Assembly (NCBI GenBank): GCA_000436755.1
Contig: FR887318.1
Span: 4,128 to 11,529 of the forward strand
DNA length: 7,402 nucleotides
Source: Clostridium sp. CAG:253
Lineage (GTDB): Bacteria > Bacillota > Clostridia > Lachnospirales > Lachnospiraceae
Direction: 5' to 3'
In this document: positions 1 to 4,831 of the stretch, in pieces
Numbering within the stretch: position 1 is the first letter of the stretch
Layout: the number at the start of each line of letters is the position of its first letter
The notes under the pieces: generated by a model
What the model saw: only the letters and a program-made list of their open reading frames with translations
What the model was told of the DNA's origin: nothing
Databases searched by the model: none
Translations under genes and position numbers: made by a program

Positions 1-32
1 CCCAATGTTGCAGCATTGGGGGTTTTCGTTTT
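1..32 (+). terminator. Rho-independent terminator at the window edge
   Basis: CCCAATG (1-7) pairs with CATTGGG (14-20) around a 6-nt loop, and a T-rich tract (GGTTTTCGTTTT) follows on the plus strand. It probably ends a plus-strand host gene lying to the left of the window. It could also be a leader hairpin of something transcribed leftward, but no T-run is visible in that direction inside the window. Confidence 0.7.
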
Positions 33-77
33 AAAGTGAAAAGCATGAACTTTTCATATCCATTTTTGTCTGTCGAC

Positions 78-106
78 ATTATAGCATATGTAAAAAATAT
101 TTGCAA
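78..106 (-). promoter_or_regulatory. Outward-facing promoter candidate
   Basis: Read on the minus strand, TTGCAA (106-101), a 17-nt spacer and a perfect TATAAT (83-78) form a sigma-A-type promoter pointing left, out of the element. One copy of the CAATATGCGT repeat overlaps its -35 box. It may belong to a host gene left of the window, or in the excised circle it could read into the element's other end. Confidence 0.4.
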
Positions 107-153
107 TATGCGTCATTATAAAAAATTATGAGTTAATATGAAACAATATGCGT
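104..153 (+). repeat. Pair of 10-bp direct repeats (CAATATGCGT)
   Basis: CAATATGCGT occurs at 104-113 and again at 144-153, exactly 40 bp apart. Near the integrase end of an element, such spaced repeats are candidates for integrase arm-type or excisionase binding sites. The core TATGCGT also occurs at 3641-3647, next to an operator of the switch region, so a repressor link is possible. Both readings are inference. Confidence 0.4.
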
Positions 154-176
154 TTTGTGGAGTAGTTTGCATCCTT

Positions 177-219
177 TAGAAAAAATCCCCCGAAAGTGTG
201 TAAGACTTTTGGGGGATTT
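177..219 (-). terminator. int: Terminator of the integrase gene
   Basis: A 15-bp stem (183-197 with 205-219, one G-T pair) around a 7-nt loop GTGTAAG is followed on the minus strand by TTTTTTC. It ends minus-strand transcription about 80 nt after the integrase stop codon. On the plus strand the trailing sequence ATTTATG is a weaker T-tract, so some two-way activity is possible. Confidence 0.85.
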
Positions 220-300
220 ATGTATTGTATAACCTGGATATATAACTTTTGTTCGATTGATATTACATTATTTGCAATGTGATATAGATATATATGTCAG

Positions 301-1350
301 TTAGTAGTGGAGTTTGTTTATTTCTGACCGTAGAGTGGCAAATGGAACGTGAGTGTAAACTTTTTCAGTAACAGAATCAAGTTCATGCCCGACAATCTTT
401 TTTATGTAGACGGAGTCAAGGTTTAATTCTTTTGCCTGTGATATGAAAGTATGTCTTGTATCATGTAAATGGTGTTCTGTCTTTATGAGTTCATTTAGCT
501 TTTTGTAATCACGGGCAACAAAATTGTTATATCGGACTATAGCTCCTGTATCATTAACTATAAGTGTTGGTTTATTCTTGTCGTAAAATTCTTTGATGAG
601 CGGGAAAATGCTGTCATGAATTGGCACCATTCTAACTCCGGCTTTTGTTTTTGAATGTTTGATATTAAGGAAACGTTCTCTTAAATCACAACATTCATGT
701 GGCATTTTGAGAAGTTCATTGACTCTCATTCCAGTATAGAGAAGAATAAGCAGTATTTTGGCTGAGAGTAAGTTGTCGGTGCGTACAAGTTCCCAGAGTT
801 TGTTGATTTCTTCATGAGAGTATGGGATGCGGTTGATAACAGCTTCAGTATATTCGACTTTGACAAAGTGTGAATAGTTTCTATCAATTATATCGTTTTG
901 CATGGCATATTCAAAGCAGCCATTCATGACACACTTTATATTAAGCTGAGTGGCTGAGGAACGCTTGCAGGTATCTATTATCTGCTGCAAAGCATCTGTT
1001 TTGATTTGTTTTATTGGAACATTTGCGAGTGGCAGCAGATGTTTCCAGGCTGCTTTGTAAGATGTAACGGTTTTGTCTGCGATTTTTTCATATTTGCGGT
1101 CAGACCATTTATTATAACAATCTTCCAGTGTTATTGTATCGTTTGTGAGGTCATAAGGATTTGTGTTGAAAGCTGCCAATGCTTCAAGTGCATCTTTCTT
1201 AGTGGCAAAATAACCTATAATCTGTTTTTTCTGTTTGATTTTTCCGGTTTTAAAGTTAGTTTCCCAACAAATTGTTTTTTCTACAATCCAGGGACGTCTT
1301 CTTTTTCCTGATAATTTTTTTACGGAACCGTAGCCGTTTGGTAATCTCAT
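301..1350 (-). CDS. int: Tyrosine recombinase / phage integrase
   Basis: A 349-aa site-specific integrase that would catalyse integration and, with an excisionase, excision of the element. Residues 1-60 resemble the AP2-like arm-site-binding domain of Gram-positive integrases (RLPNGYGSVKKLSGKRR start). Residues about 72-165 look like the SAM-like core-binding domain, and about 175-345 form the catalytic domain. The full active-site set is visible: R209 (TGMR), K236 (SKTKAG), H296 and R299 (HDTRH), H322 (VGH) and nucleophile Y332 (VYTHV). Length is normal for the family and nothing suggests decay. The ATG start has a perfect AGGAGG (minus 1365-1360) nine bases upstream. It is the last gene of the leftward cluster, next to the presumed attachment site, and is followed by a strong terminator. 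Confidence 0.96.
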   Translation of the reverse strand: MRLPNGYGSVKKLSGKRRRPWIVEKTICWETNFKTGKIKQKKQIIGYFATKKDALEALAAFNTNPYDLTNDTITLEDCYNKWSDRKYEKIADKTVTSYKAAWKHLLPLANVPIKQIKTDALQQIIDTCKRSSATQLNIKCVMNGCFEYAMQNDIIDRNYSHFVKVEYTEAVINRIPYSHEEINKLWELVRTDNLLSAKILLILLYTGMRVNELLKMPHECCDLRERFLNIKHSKTKAGVRMVPIHDSIFPLIKEFYDKNKPTLIVNDTGAIVRYNNFVARDYKKLNELIKTEHHLHDTRHTFISQAKELNLDSVYIKKIVGHELDSVTEKVYTHVPFATLRSEINKLHY

Positions 1351-1383
1351 AATATCATTCCTCCTAAATTAAAAAAATGTGCA

Positions 1384-1412
1384 TTGAATAAACGCACTGA
1401 GAATGATATAAT
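1384..1412 (+). promoter_or_regulatory. Promoter opposite to int, for a small RNA
   Basis: TTGAAT (1384-1389), a 17-nt spacer and a perfect TATAAT (1407-1412) form a good sigma-A promoter on the plus strand. No ORF follows; the transcript would meet a strong terminator about 80 nt later. The -10 box lies inside the left arm of the long inverted repeat, so a protein bound there could switch the promoter. Confidence 0.55.
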
Positions 1413-1453
1413 ATGCTTGTTCGTTTAGCGTATTGATATTATTTTCAGTGCGT
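1392..1453. repeat. Long imperfect inverted repeat upstream of int
   Basis: ACGCACTGA-GAATGATAT (1392-1409) is matched in inverted orientation by 1436-1453 at 16 of 18 positions. A second arm pair, 1410-1416 with 1428-1434, extends the symmetry by 7 bp after a one-base bulge, leaving an 11-nt loop. The structure covers the -10 box of the plus-strand promoter and the likely int promoter region. It could be an operator, a recombination-protein binding site, or an RNA hairpin in the int leader. Confidence 0.7.
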
Positions 1454-1498
1454 ATTGTCAGCAGTTTGAACGCCAATTCAGACTGCTGGCTTTTTTGT
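1419..1498 (+). ncRNA. Candidate ~80-nt small RNA divergent from int
   Basis: A promoter with consensus-like boxes at 1384-1412 and a strong intrinsic terminator at 1457-1498 bracket a stretch with no ribosome site or ORF. The start is estimated from the -10 box. The RNA would be antisense to the upstream region of int and, if the int promoter at 1433-1461 is right, to the int mRNA leader. Bases around 1434-1445 could also pair, with several G-U pairs, with the int ribosome site. I know no Rfam family for it. Confidence 0.4.
1433..1461 (-). promoter_or_regulatory. int: Candidate int promoter
   Basis: On the minus strand CTGACA (1461-1456), a 17-nt spacer and TATCAA (1438-1433) match consensus at 5/6 and 4/6. 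Its -35 box sits in the terminator stem of the opposing RNA. A TATTAT at minus 1412-1407 is an alternative -10 but lacks a good -35. Readthrough from upstream minus-strand genes is also possible. Confidence 0.35.
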
Positions 1499-1500
1499 TT
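1457..1500 (+). terminator. Strong plus-strand terminator
   Basis: A 14-bp stem (1457-1470 with 1477-1490, two G-T pairs) closes a 6-nt loop CGCCAA and is followed by TTTTTTGTTT. It works only on the plus strand, because the minus strand has no T-run after the stem. It ends the candidate small RNA and would also stop antisense transcription coming through int from the host side. Confidence 0.88.
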
Positions 1501-1511
1501 TGTATGAAAGC

Positions 1512-1727
1512 TTAATTATTGTTGTTTTTTGCAATGATTTCTTTGACTTCATCAACATTGTATTGGGTTGCTAAAGCTATTTGCTCTATAGTAAAGTTGT
1601 TGTTGTACATATTTAAGATTATATTCATTTTTGCGATTGTTTCGCCCTTAGCAATCCCCTTTTCAATCCCTTTTTCAATCCCTTTTTCAATAGCTCTGTC
1701 CTCAATTCCCTGACCTAAATTGCACAT
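1512..1727 (-). CDS. Orphan C-terminal tail of an Rpn/PD-(D/E)XK transposase-type protein
   Basis: A 71-aa protein consisting only of what is normally the C-terminal end of Rpn-family (recombination-promoting nuclease/putative transposase) proteins. It has an N-terminal QGIED segment, then a GIEK tetrapeptide repeat, then a small helical domain ending in QYNVDEVKEII. The PD-(D/E)XK catalytic domain is absent. ATG at 1727 has AAGGAG eight bases upstream; the GTG nine bases earlier overlaps that ribosome site and is unlikely. The intact ribosome site and ORF argue against simple debris. In Rpn genes an internally started small protein from this same region has been described as antagonist of the full-length nuclease, so this may be a free-standing antitoxin-like copy. 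A decayed remnant is the alternative. Confidence 0.6.
   Translation of the reverse strand: MCNLGQGIEDRAIEKGIEKGIEKGIAKGETIAKMNIILNMYNNNFTIEQIALATQYNVDEVKEIIAKNNNN
1642..1689 (-). repeat. 12-bp tandem repeat coding for GIEK units
   Basis: Three near-identical 12-bp units (ATCCCYTTTTCA on the plus strand, 1654-1689) and a diverged fourth (1642-1653) encode the GIEK/GIAK tetrapeptides. Such repeats change copy number by slippage without shifting the frame and are typical of the Rpn C-terminal region. Confidence 0.85.
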
Positions 1728-1762
1728 ACTGCTCACTCCTTCCTGAATGTCAACTCGATATT

Positions 1763-1912
1763 TTAATCAAGCCCTAATTCCTTTAATGCTTCAGCTTCAG
1801 AAACAAATTCTTTACAATCAGGGTTTGTTTCAATATCTTTTATCATTGCTTTATCCCACTCATCAGGTTCTACTTCCTCAATATTTAAGAAATCGGTAAA
1901 TAAATTAAGCAT
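1763..1912 (-). CDS. Small acidic protein of 49 aa, antitoxin-like
   Basis: I do not recognise a named family. The ORF starts at ATG 1912 with GAGGTG eight to nine bases upstream and ends at TAA 1763-1765. The protein starts MLNLFTDFLN, is rich in Asp and Glu, and ends in FVSEAEALKELGLD. This resembles the C-terminal tails of small RelB-like or stand-alone antitoxins, but no DNA-binding motif is visible. It sits 33 nt after the YgiT-type antitoxin and 35 nt before the Rpn-tail gene on the same strand, so it is probably co-transcribed with the toxin-antitoxin genes. The frame, the ribosome site and the context make a real gene likely; function is unknown. Confidence 0.6.
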   Translation of the reverse strand: MLNLFTDFLNIEEVEPDEWDKAMIKDIETNPDCKEFVSEAEALKELGLD

Positions 1913-1945
1913 ATAGTACACCTCAAATTATTATTTTATAATAGA

Positions 1946-2173
1946 TTAAGCAGCAGTCTTAAAATCAACAATAGCGATTTCAGTTAGAATGTTTTTTAAC
2001 TTATCAATTATAGATTCGATTTTTAACATTGTGGTTCCGCTTATAAATTCTTCACCACACTGCTCACATTTCTGACAAGGTACATTTTTAATAATGATAT
2101 AGCAGTTATTGTATGTTGTCATGTATGTTGTCGTTGCATCTGTAACATTTCCTTTACATAAAAAACATTTCAT
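1946..2173 (-). CDS. YgiT/MqsA-type zinc-finger antitoxin
   Basis: A 75-aa protein with the YgiT-type zinc-finger layout: CFLC at residues 3-6 and CxxCxxCGEEF at 33-43, where C3, C6, C36 and C39 match the MqsA ligands and C33 is extra. The C-terminal 30 residues are a short helix (ESIIDKLKNIL). The HTH domain of full-length MqsA is missing, as in many short members paired with DUF4258 toxins. The start codon lies 2 nt after the stop of the upstream toxin-like gene. Its AGGAGG (minus 2186-2181) is inside the last codons of that gene, so translation is likely coupled. Expected role: to neutralise the DUF4258 partner. Confidence 0.82.
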   Translation of the reverse strand: MKCFLCKGNVTDATTTYMTTYNNCYIIIKNVPCQKCEQCGEEFISGTTMLKIESIIDKLKNILTEIAIVDFKTAA

Positions 2174-2175
2174 GA

Positions 2176-2493
2176 TTATTCCTCCTTTCGAGTTTTTAAA
2201 TCATCCATCCATTTATCATGAGAAGGATAATAAGCTGTAACAATCCAAAGTCGTTCGCCATTGGTAGCAACTACAGTATGAAGTGGCTTTTCGGCATTTT
2301 GATTTCCAAATATCAGGCAGCTTGGATATGGATAATCATCCGGATATTGTTCTATGATTTCGCCAGTAAAAATACAATCAAGGATTTCTTTTAGACGAAT
2401 ACCACGCTGTTCTAAGCGTTTAGCTGCATGAATAGTGATAACAATATTATCCGGTGTACATATTTTTTGTAATTCATCAATATTTAATGCCAA
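2176..2493 (-). CDS. DUF4258 protein, RelE-fold toxin candidate
   Basis: A 105-aa protein with DUF4258 hallmarks: H22-AAKR-LxxR30-G near the N-terminus, GEIIEQYPDDYPYP (44-57), a LHTVV strand (71-75) and a terminal IVTAYYP strand (84-90). DUF4258 proteins are related to RelE/HigB-like RNases and are often paired with YgiT-type zinc-finger antitoxins, exactly as here. Toxin first, antitoxin second is the usual order for this pairing. TTG at 2493 is chosen because AGGAGG is eight bases upstream; the adjacent TTG at 2496 has only five. The pair probably stabilises the element or acts against other phages; neither is shown by sequence. Confidence 0.82.
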   Translation of the reverse strand: MALNIDELQKICTPDNIVITIHAAKRLEQRGIRLKEILDCIFTGEIIEQYPDDYPYPSCLIFGNQNAEKPLHTVVATNGERLWIVTAYYPSHDKWMDDLKTRKEE

Positions 2494-2525
2494 CAAAAAT
2501 CCCTCCTCTTTTAAGTTTATAGTTT

Positions 2526-2554
2526 ATTATATGCTTTGAATTTATACTTTTCAC
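2526..2554 (-). promoter_or_regulatory. Promoter of the toxin-antitoxin operon
   Basis: On the minus strand GTGAAA (2554-2549), a 17-nt spacer and a perfect TATAAT (2531-2526) lie about 30 nt upstream of the toxin start codon. No terminator separates it from the immA-like gene, so the pair may be transcribed both from here and by readthrough from the repressor promoter. Confidence 0.55.
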
Positions 2555-2563
2555 TGCACCCGG

Positions 2564-3046
2564 CTAAAAAGTATTTTCTACATTCTCTGCTTTCGATTTT
2601 TTATGAACCATCAAAGTTGGTTCAAAATATATATTATAGTATCCATAGGACACTGATATTCCATATTTTTGTCTATAACACTCCAATGCATCTTGAAAAA
2701 ATTTTTCGGTTACACCTAAACAGTCAGCCATTTCATTGATATTTCTGCATCGTTCTTCAAAGCATTTTACTAACCCAGCAAGACCAATCTGTTTATTGTA
2801 AGCCCAAAGTCTTGCGGTGTGTTCCTGTTTGCGGTTGGAGAAATCTGTCTGATCGAGAATATCTCCAATAGATGTGTAATAATGACCTAGTTCTTCAGCA
2901 AGCACACACGCCTTTGTTGTTTCTGGTATATCTTTTTTTATAGCTATTGTTGTATTAAGTATTAAGCCACTATGTGCTTTTAAAGGTAATTCAATAATTT
3001 CAATATGTTTTTGCGTTGCTTCTATTGTTAATTCTTCGTAATTCAA
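2564..3046 (-). CDS. immA: ImmA/IrrE-family peptidase (anti-repressor protease)
   Basis: A 160-aa protein of the ImmA/IrrE (DUF955) type, the partner protease of phage and ICE repressors; in ICEBs1, ImmA cleaves the repressor ImmR to induce excision. Diagnostic segment: VLAEELGHYYTSIGDILD, followed by an HTARLWA helix in the position of the third-ligand helix. The zinc motif reads EELGH rather than HELGH, so the first histidine ligand is replaced by glutamate. I recall this variant in Clostridia phage homologues, but activity is uncertain. TTG at 3046 follows GGAGG by 5 nt. A TTG at 3058 would add four residues but has no ribosome site. The gene starts 18 nt after the repressor stop, the classic repressor-immA pair. 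Confidence 0.88.
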   Translation of the reverse strand: MNYEELTIEATQKHIEIIELPLKAHSGLILNTTIAIKKDIPETTKACVLAEELGHYYTSIGDILDQTDFSNRKQEHTARLWAYNKQIGLAGLVKCFEERCRNINEMADCLGVTEKFFQDALECYRQKYGISVSYGYYNIYFEPTLMVHKKSKAENVENTF

Positions 3047-3064
3047 TAAATCCTCCAAAATATA

Positions 3065-3604
3065 TTATTGTTTGTTGTTTTTTATATGATTTTTGAGTAT
3101 TTCAATATCATTTTGTCTGTCTGTTTCTGATGCGTCATCATCTTCATGTGCTGCCAACAGCGAAACCTTAACATCATTGTTTTTGGGTGGAACCATATTG
3201 TCAATCATGCCATATATAATATTTTTCTGCTCATCTGTTAATTTGTTTAATTTTGGTATATATTGCATAAGCCTATCTGAATATTTCAAGTTATTATCCG
3301 AGGATGATTGTTCACAATCAATTATAATTGTATCTGATAGTCCTTCAACAAGAGTATCAGGAGTTTTATTATCAGAAAATTTATTTTCAATATTATCATT
3401 CCAACCCATAAGGTAGGGTACAGATGTGTGTAATGCTTCAGCAAATCGTACTACATCTTCTGTAGTGATTTTTATATTTCCGCTTTCTATTTTAGAAATA
3501 GTAGTTCTAGATGTATAGCCCATTTTTTCAGCAAGTTCACTTTGTGACATTTTATTTTGATTTCGGAGCAATTTTATTCTTTTACCTATATCCAATATTG
3601 TCAC
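3065..3604 (-). CDS. XRE-family phage repressor (CI/ImmR-like)
   Basis: A 179-aa lysogeny repressor. Residues 6-64 form an XRE helix-turn-helix (MSQSELAEKMGYTSRTTISKIESG, 19-42, contains the recognition helix). The rest is a helical linker and a C-terminal tail with AAHEDDDASETD, like tails I recall in ImmA-controlled repressors. There is no S24 peptidase domain, so RecA-stimulated self-cleavage is unlikely; the downstream ImmA-like protein is the expected inactivator. The start is GTG at 3604 with AGGAAGGA just upstream. Transcription comes from the promoter at 3632-3660, which overlaps a predicted operator, implying autoregulation. It should repress the rightward early promoter at 3689-3717. 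Confidence 0.9.
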   Translation of the reverse strand: MTILDIGKRIKLLRNQNKMSQSELAEKMGYTSRTTISKIESGNIKITTEDVVRFAEALHTSVPYLMGWNDNIENKFSDNKTPDTLVEGLSDTIIIDCEQSSSDNNLKYSDRLMQYIPKLNKLTDEQKNIIYGMIDNMVPPKNNDVKVSLLAAHEDDDASETDRQNDIEILKNHIKNNKQ

Positions 3605-3631
3605 CGTCCTTCCTATAAATATCTTAAAAGA

Positions 3632-3660
3632 ATTATACTATATGCGTGATTAAAACTCAA
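3632..3660 (-). promoter_or_regulatory. Leftward repressor promoter
   Basis: On the minus strand TTGAGT (3660-3655), a 17-nt spacer and TATAAT (3637-3632) give a near-consensus promoter 28 nt upstream of the repressor GTG. The -35 box is one half of operator O1, so bound repressor would compete with RNA polymerase. Confidence 0.85.
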
Positions 3661-3739
3661 CTATTTTTTATTTTTTTATAAATAAATGTTGACAAACAAT
3701 CACACATATAGTATCTTAAATGTAGTGATTAAAAATCAC
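3646..3739. promoter_or_regulatory. Three-operator switch region
   Basis: Three 15-bp sites share the pattern GTGATT-N3-AATCAC. O3 (3725-3739) is a perfect dyad. O1 (3646-3660) has GTGATT plus the imperfect half ACTCAA. O2 (3689-3703, inverted) has AATCAC plus the imperfect half TTGACA. Centres are 43 and 36 bp apart. The imperfect halves of O1 and O2 are the -35 boxes of the two divergent promoters. O1 and O2 are also flanked by matching sequence: 3636-3651 and 3698-3713 form a 16-bp inverted repeat with one mismatch. This is the layout of a lambda-like OR region for repressor and Cro-like binding. Confidence 0.8.
3689..3717 (+). promoter_or_regulatory. Rightward early promoter
   Basis: A perfect TTGACA (3689-3694), a 17-nt spacer and TATCTT (3712-3717) drive the plus-strand early operon starting at 3766. 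The -35 box lies in operator O2, and O3 covers the expected transcription start near 3724, so repressor should shut it tightly. Confidence 0.8.
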
Positions 3740-3765
3740 ATAAAACGAAAGGAGCAGTAATATTT

Positions 3766-3999
3766 ATGACAGAAACTAAACGCTTAAAGCAGATAATATC
3801 TGCATCAGGATTGAAATATTCATTTATTGCTGAGCAGATAGGGCTTACATATCAGGGGTTTAAGAATAAAATAGAAAATAAGACATTATTTAATGTTGAA
3901 GAAGTTGATAAATTATGTAGGCTGTTAAAAATAAAAGATATTCAGCAGAAAGAAGAAATTTTTTTTGCAAAGAAGTGTGACTTTAAATCACTGAAATAA
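3766..3999 (+). CDS. Cro-like XRE DNA-binding protein
   Basis: A 77-aa first gene of the early operon, divergent from the repressor. Residues about 5-55 are a compact helix-turn-helix: SFIAEQIGLTYQGFKNKIEN (19-38) is the HTH core, followed by NVEEVDKLCRLLKI. Size and position fit Cro-type proteins that lower repressor synthesis after induction; no other domain is present. ATG 3766 has AAGGAG about ten bases upstream. It probably binds the same GTGATT-N3-AATCAC sites as the repressor, although the two recognition helices differ in sequence. The next gene follows after 16 nt. Confidence 0.82.
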   Translation: MTETKRLKQIISASGLKYSFIAEQIGLTYQGFKNKIENKTLFNVEEVDKLCRLLKIKDIQQKEEIFFAKKCDFKSLK

Positions 4000-4015
4000 A
4001 AGCGAGGTGAGAACA

Positions 4016-4216
4016 TTGGTAGAAATTAATTTGGGTTATGCATATTCAAATAATAGAAAAATACTACTTCAAAACAGCACAGTTGATAAAGTCGTTAAAG
4101 AAGTGTTTAACACAATAAAAACTGAGCTTCCAGAGGAAGCCCAGACGGTAGAAGTTTTGGAATATATTGTTTCAAAATTGAAAGACGAGATAAAGGAGTA
4201 TCCGCTGAAACTATAG
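4016..4216 (+). CDS. Small hypothetical early protein
   Basis: A 66-aa protein I do not recognise, starting MVEINLGYAYSNNRK and predicted mostly helical after residue 20, with Lys and Glu in alternation. TTG 4016 is chosen because GAGGTGA lies about seven bases upstream; the GTG at 4007 is part of that ribosome site. It follows the Cro-like gene by 16 nt in the same operon. Its last six bases overlap the 3' end of the convergent membrane-protein gene, and its coding sequence between 4117 and 4142 doubles as that gene's terminator. Confidence 0.65.
   Translation: MVEINLGYAYSNNRKILLQNSTVDKVVKEVFNTIKTELPEEAQTVEVLEYIVSKLKDEIKEYPLKL
4117..4142 (-). terminator. Terminator of the reverse membrane gene, inside a plus-strand CDS
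   Basis: On the minus strand an 8-bp stem (4142-4135 with 4131-4124, one G-T pair) with a 3-nt loop is followed by AG and TTTTT (4121-4117). The plus strand has no T-run after the stem, so it should stop only leftward transcripts. It lies wholly within the coding sequence of the convergent 66-aa gene. Confidence 0.6.
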
Positions 4217-4768
4217 TAGTTTTTCGTCTATATCTTGCAAAACATAAGAAATAGTTCTAAGTGGTATTTCTTTTTCATTTGAACGGGGTGAGATTTGTTC
4301 TGAATCATTATTTACAATTATAGTAGATGTTTCAGTGTATTGTTTACCGTTACTCTCGTATGTATAAGTGAATATTAATTTTTCATTGGATTTTTGGGTC
4401 AAAACATTAGGGCTTAATCCAAATAAAAAATTTTGATTTGGGGCTAAAAAAGAACCAACAATATGCTCAAAAGGTATTTTGTCGGGATTAAGTAAAAATT
4501 CAGATAAATCACAGTTGCAATCAAAAGAGGTAATAAATGTTCCGGTTTGACCAAAATTTTTTATGACTAAGTAATAGAAAGGGACAAATCCAGTAAAATT
4601 TGTAGTTTTTGAATATACGCAAATGTAAGGTCGAGTTGAGTTTTCAATTACTTTTGAATTTTGTTTGAGTGTGACTATGGAAATGATTATAGCAGTAACA
4701 CTTGTTAATAATGAAACACTAATACCTATTATTTGAATAATATTGGATGTACTTAGTGAGTTTAACAT
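4211..4768 (-). CDS. Membrane-anchored hypothetical protein (cargo gene 1)
   Basis: A 185-aa protein with one N-terminal membrane helix (about 10-33, IIQIIGISVSLLTSVTAIII) and a beta-rich domain after it (STRPYICVYS, FYYLVIKNFGQTGTFITSF, KLIFTYTYESNGKQY). The N-terminus is uncharged and K35 and K39 follow the helix, so the positive-inside rule puts the large domain in the cytoplasm. I recall similar unnamed Clostridia proteins but no function. ATG 4768 has AAGGAGGA about nine bases upstream; the open frame continues further upstream but that part is low-complexity antisense sequence. It has its own promoter and terminator against the direction of the early operon, which suggests expression in the lysogen. 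Superinfection exclusion is one possible role, unproven. Confidence 0.75.
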   Translation of the reverse strand: MLNSLSTSNIIQIIGISVSLLTSVTAIIISIVTLKQNSKVIENSTRPYICVYSKTTNFTGFVPFYYLVIKNFGQTGTFITSFDCNCDLSEFLLNPDKIPFEHIVGSFLAPNQNFLFGLSPNVLTQKSNEKLIFTYTYESNGKQYTETSTIIVNNDSEQISPRSNEKEIPLRTISYVLQDIDEKLL

Positions 4769-4806
4769 TGGTAAAGTCCTCCTTAAATAAAAAATATTTA
4801 ATACTC

Positions 4807-4822
4807 GGCTACGGCAATAGCC
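4807..4822 (-). other. 5'-leader hairpin of cargo gene 1
   Basis: Minus-strand GGCTATTGCCGTAGCC can fold as GGC-TATT-GCC, or as GGCTA/TAGCC with a 6-nt loop. It lies within the first bases of the predicted transcript and is nested in a wider TTTAATA/TATTAAA dyad (4797-4831). The element GCTATTGC (plus 4814-4821) recurs at the same place upstream of cargo gene 3. Confidence 0.5.
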
Positions 4823-4831
4823 TATATTAAA

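Larger units (their letters stand above)
33..300. other. Gene-free left-end region, likely element/host junction
   Basis: About 270 AT-rich bases with no credible ORF lie between a probable host terminator and the 3' end of the integrase gene. This is where the left attachment site of an integrase-proximal element end is expected. It contains an 8-bp palindrome TGTCGACA (71-78), a 10-bp direct repeat, a leftward promoter candidate and the integrase terminator, all listed separately. I cannot place the crossover core because the right end and the empty site are not in the window. No tRNA gene is visible here. Confidence 0.45.

Noticed and set aside
1..300. tRNA gene as integration site
   Set aside because: No cloverleaf, T-loop GTTCRAAYC or CCA end is visible; the GTTCGATT near 251 lacks the surrounding stems.
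1006..1311. Plus-strand ORF of 101 aa
   Set aside because: Antisense to the integrase, no ribosome site, Phe/Cys-rich composition typical of a shadow frame.
1642..1689. Short tandem repeats as a CRISPR array
   Set aside because: Units are 12 bp, adjacent without spacers, and in frame as GIEK codons.
1519..1713. Plus-strand ORF of 64 aa with a hydrophobic, repeated IPFSIPFS stretch
   Set aside because: It is the reverse reading of the GIEK repeat in the minus-strand gene; no ribosome site or promoter.
1725..1753. TTGACA at minus 1753-1748 as a promoter for the Rpn-tail gene
   Set aside because: The matching -10 position reads AGTATG and overlaps the start codon, so it cannot drive this gene; cotranscription is more likely.
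2536..2739. Plus-strand ORF of 67 aa
   Set aside because: Antisense to immA and to the toxin-antitoxin promoter; no ribosome site.
3093..3416. Plus-strand ORF of 107 aa
   Set aside because: Antisense to the repressor gene, Ser-rich, without a start signal.
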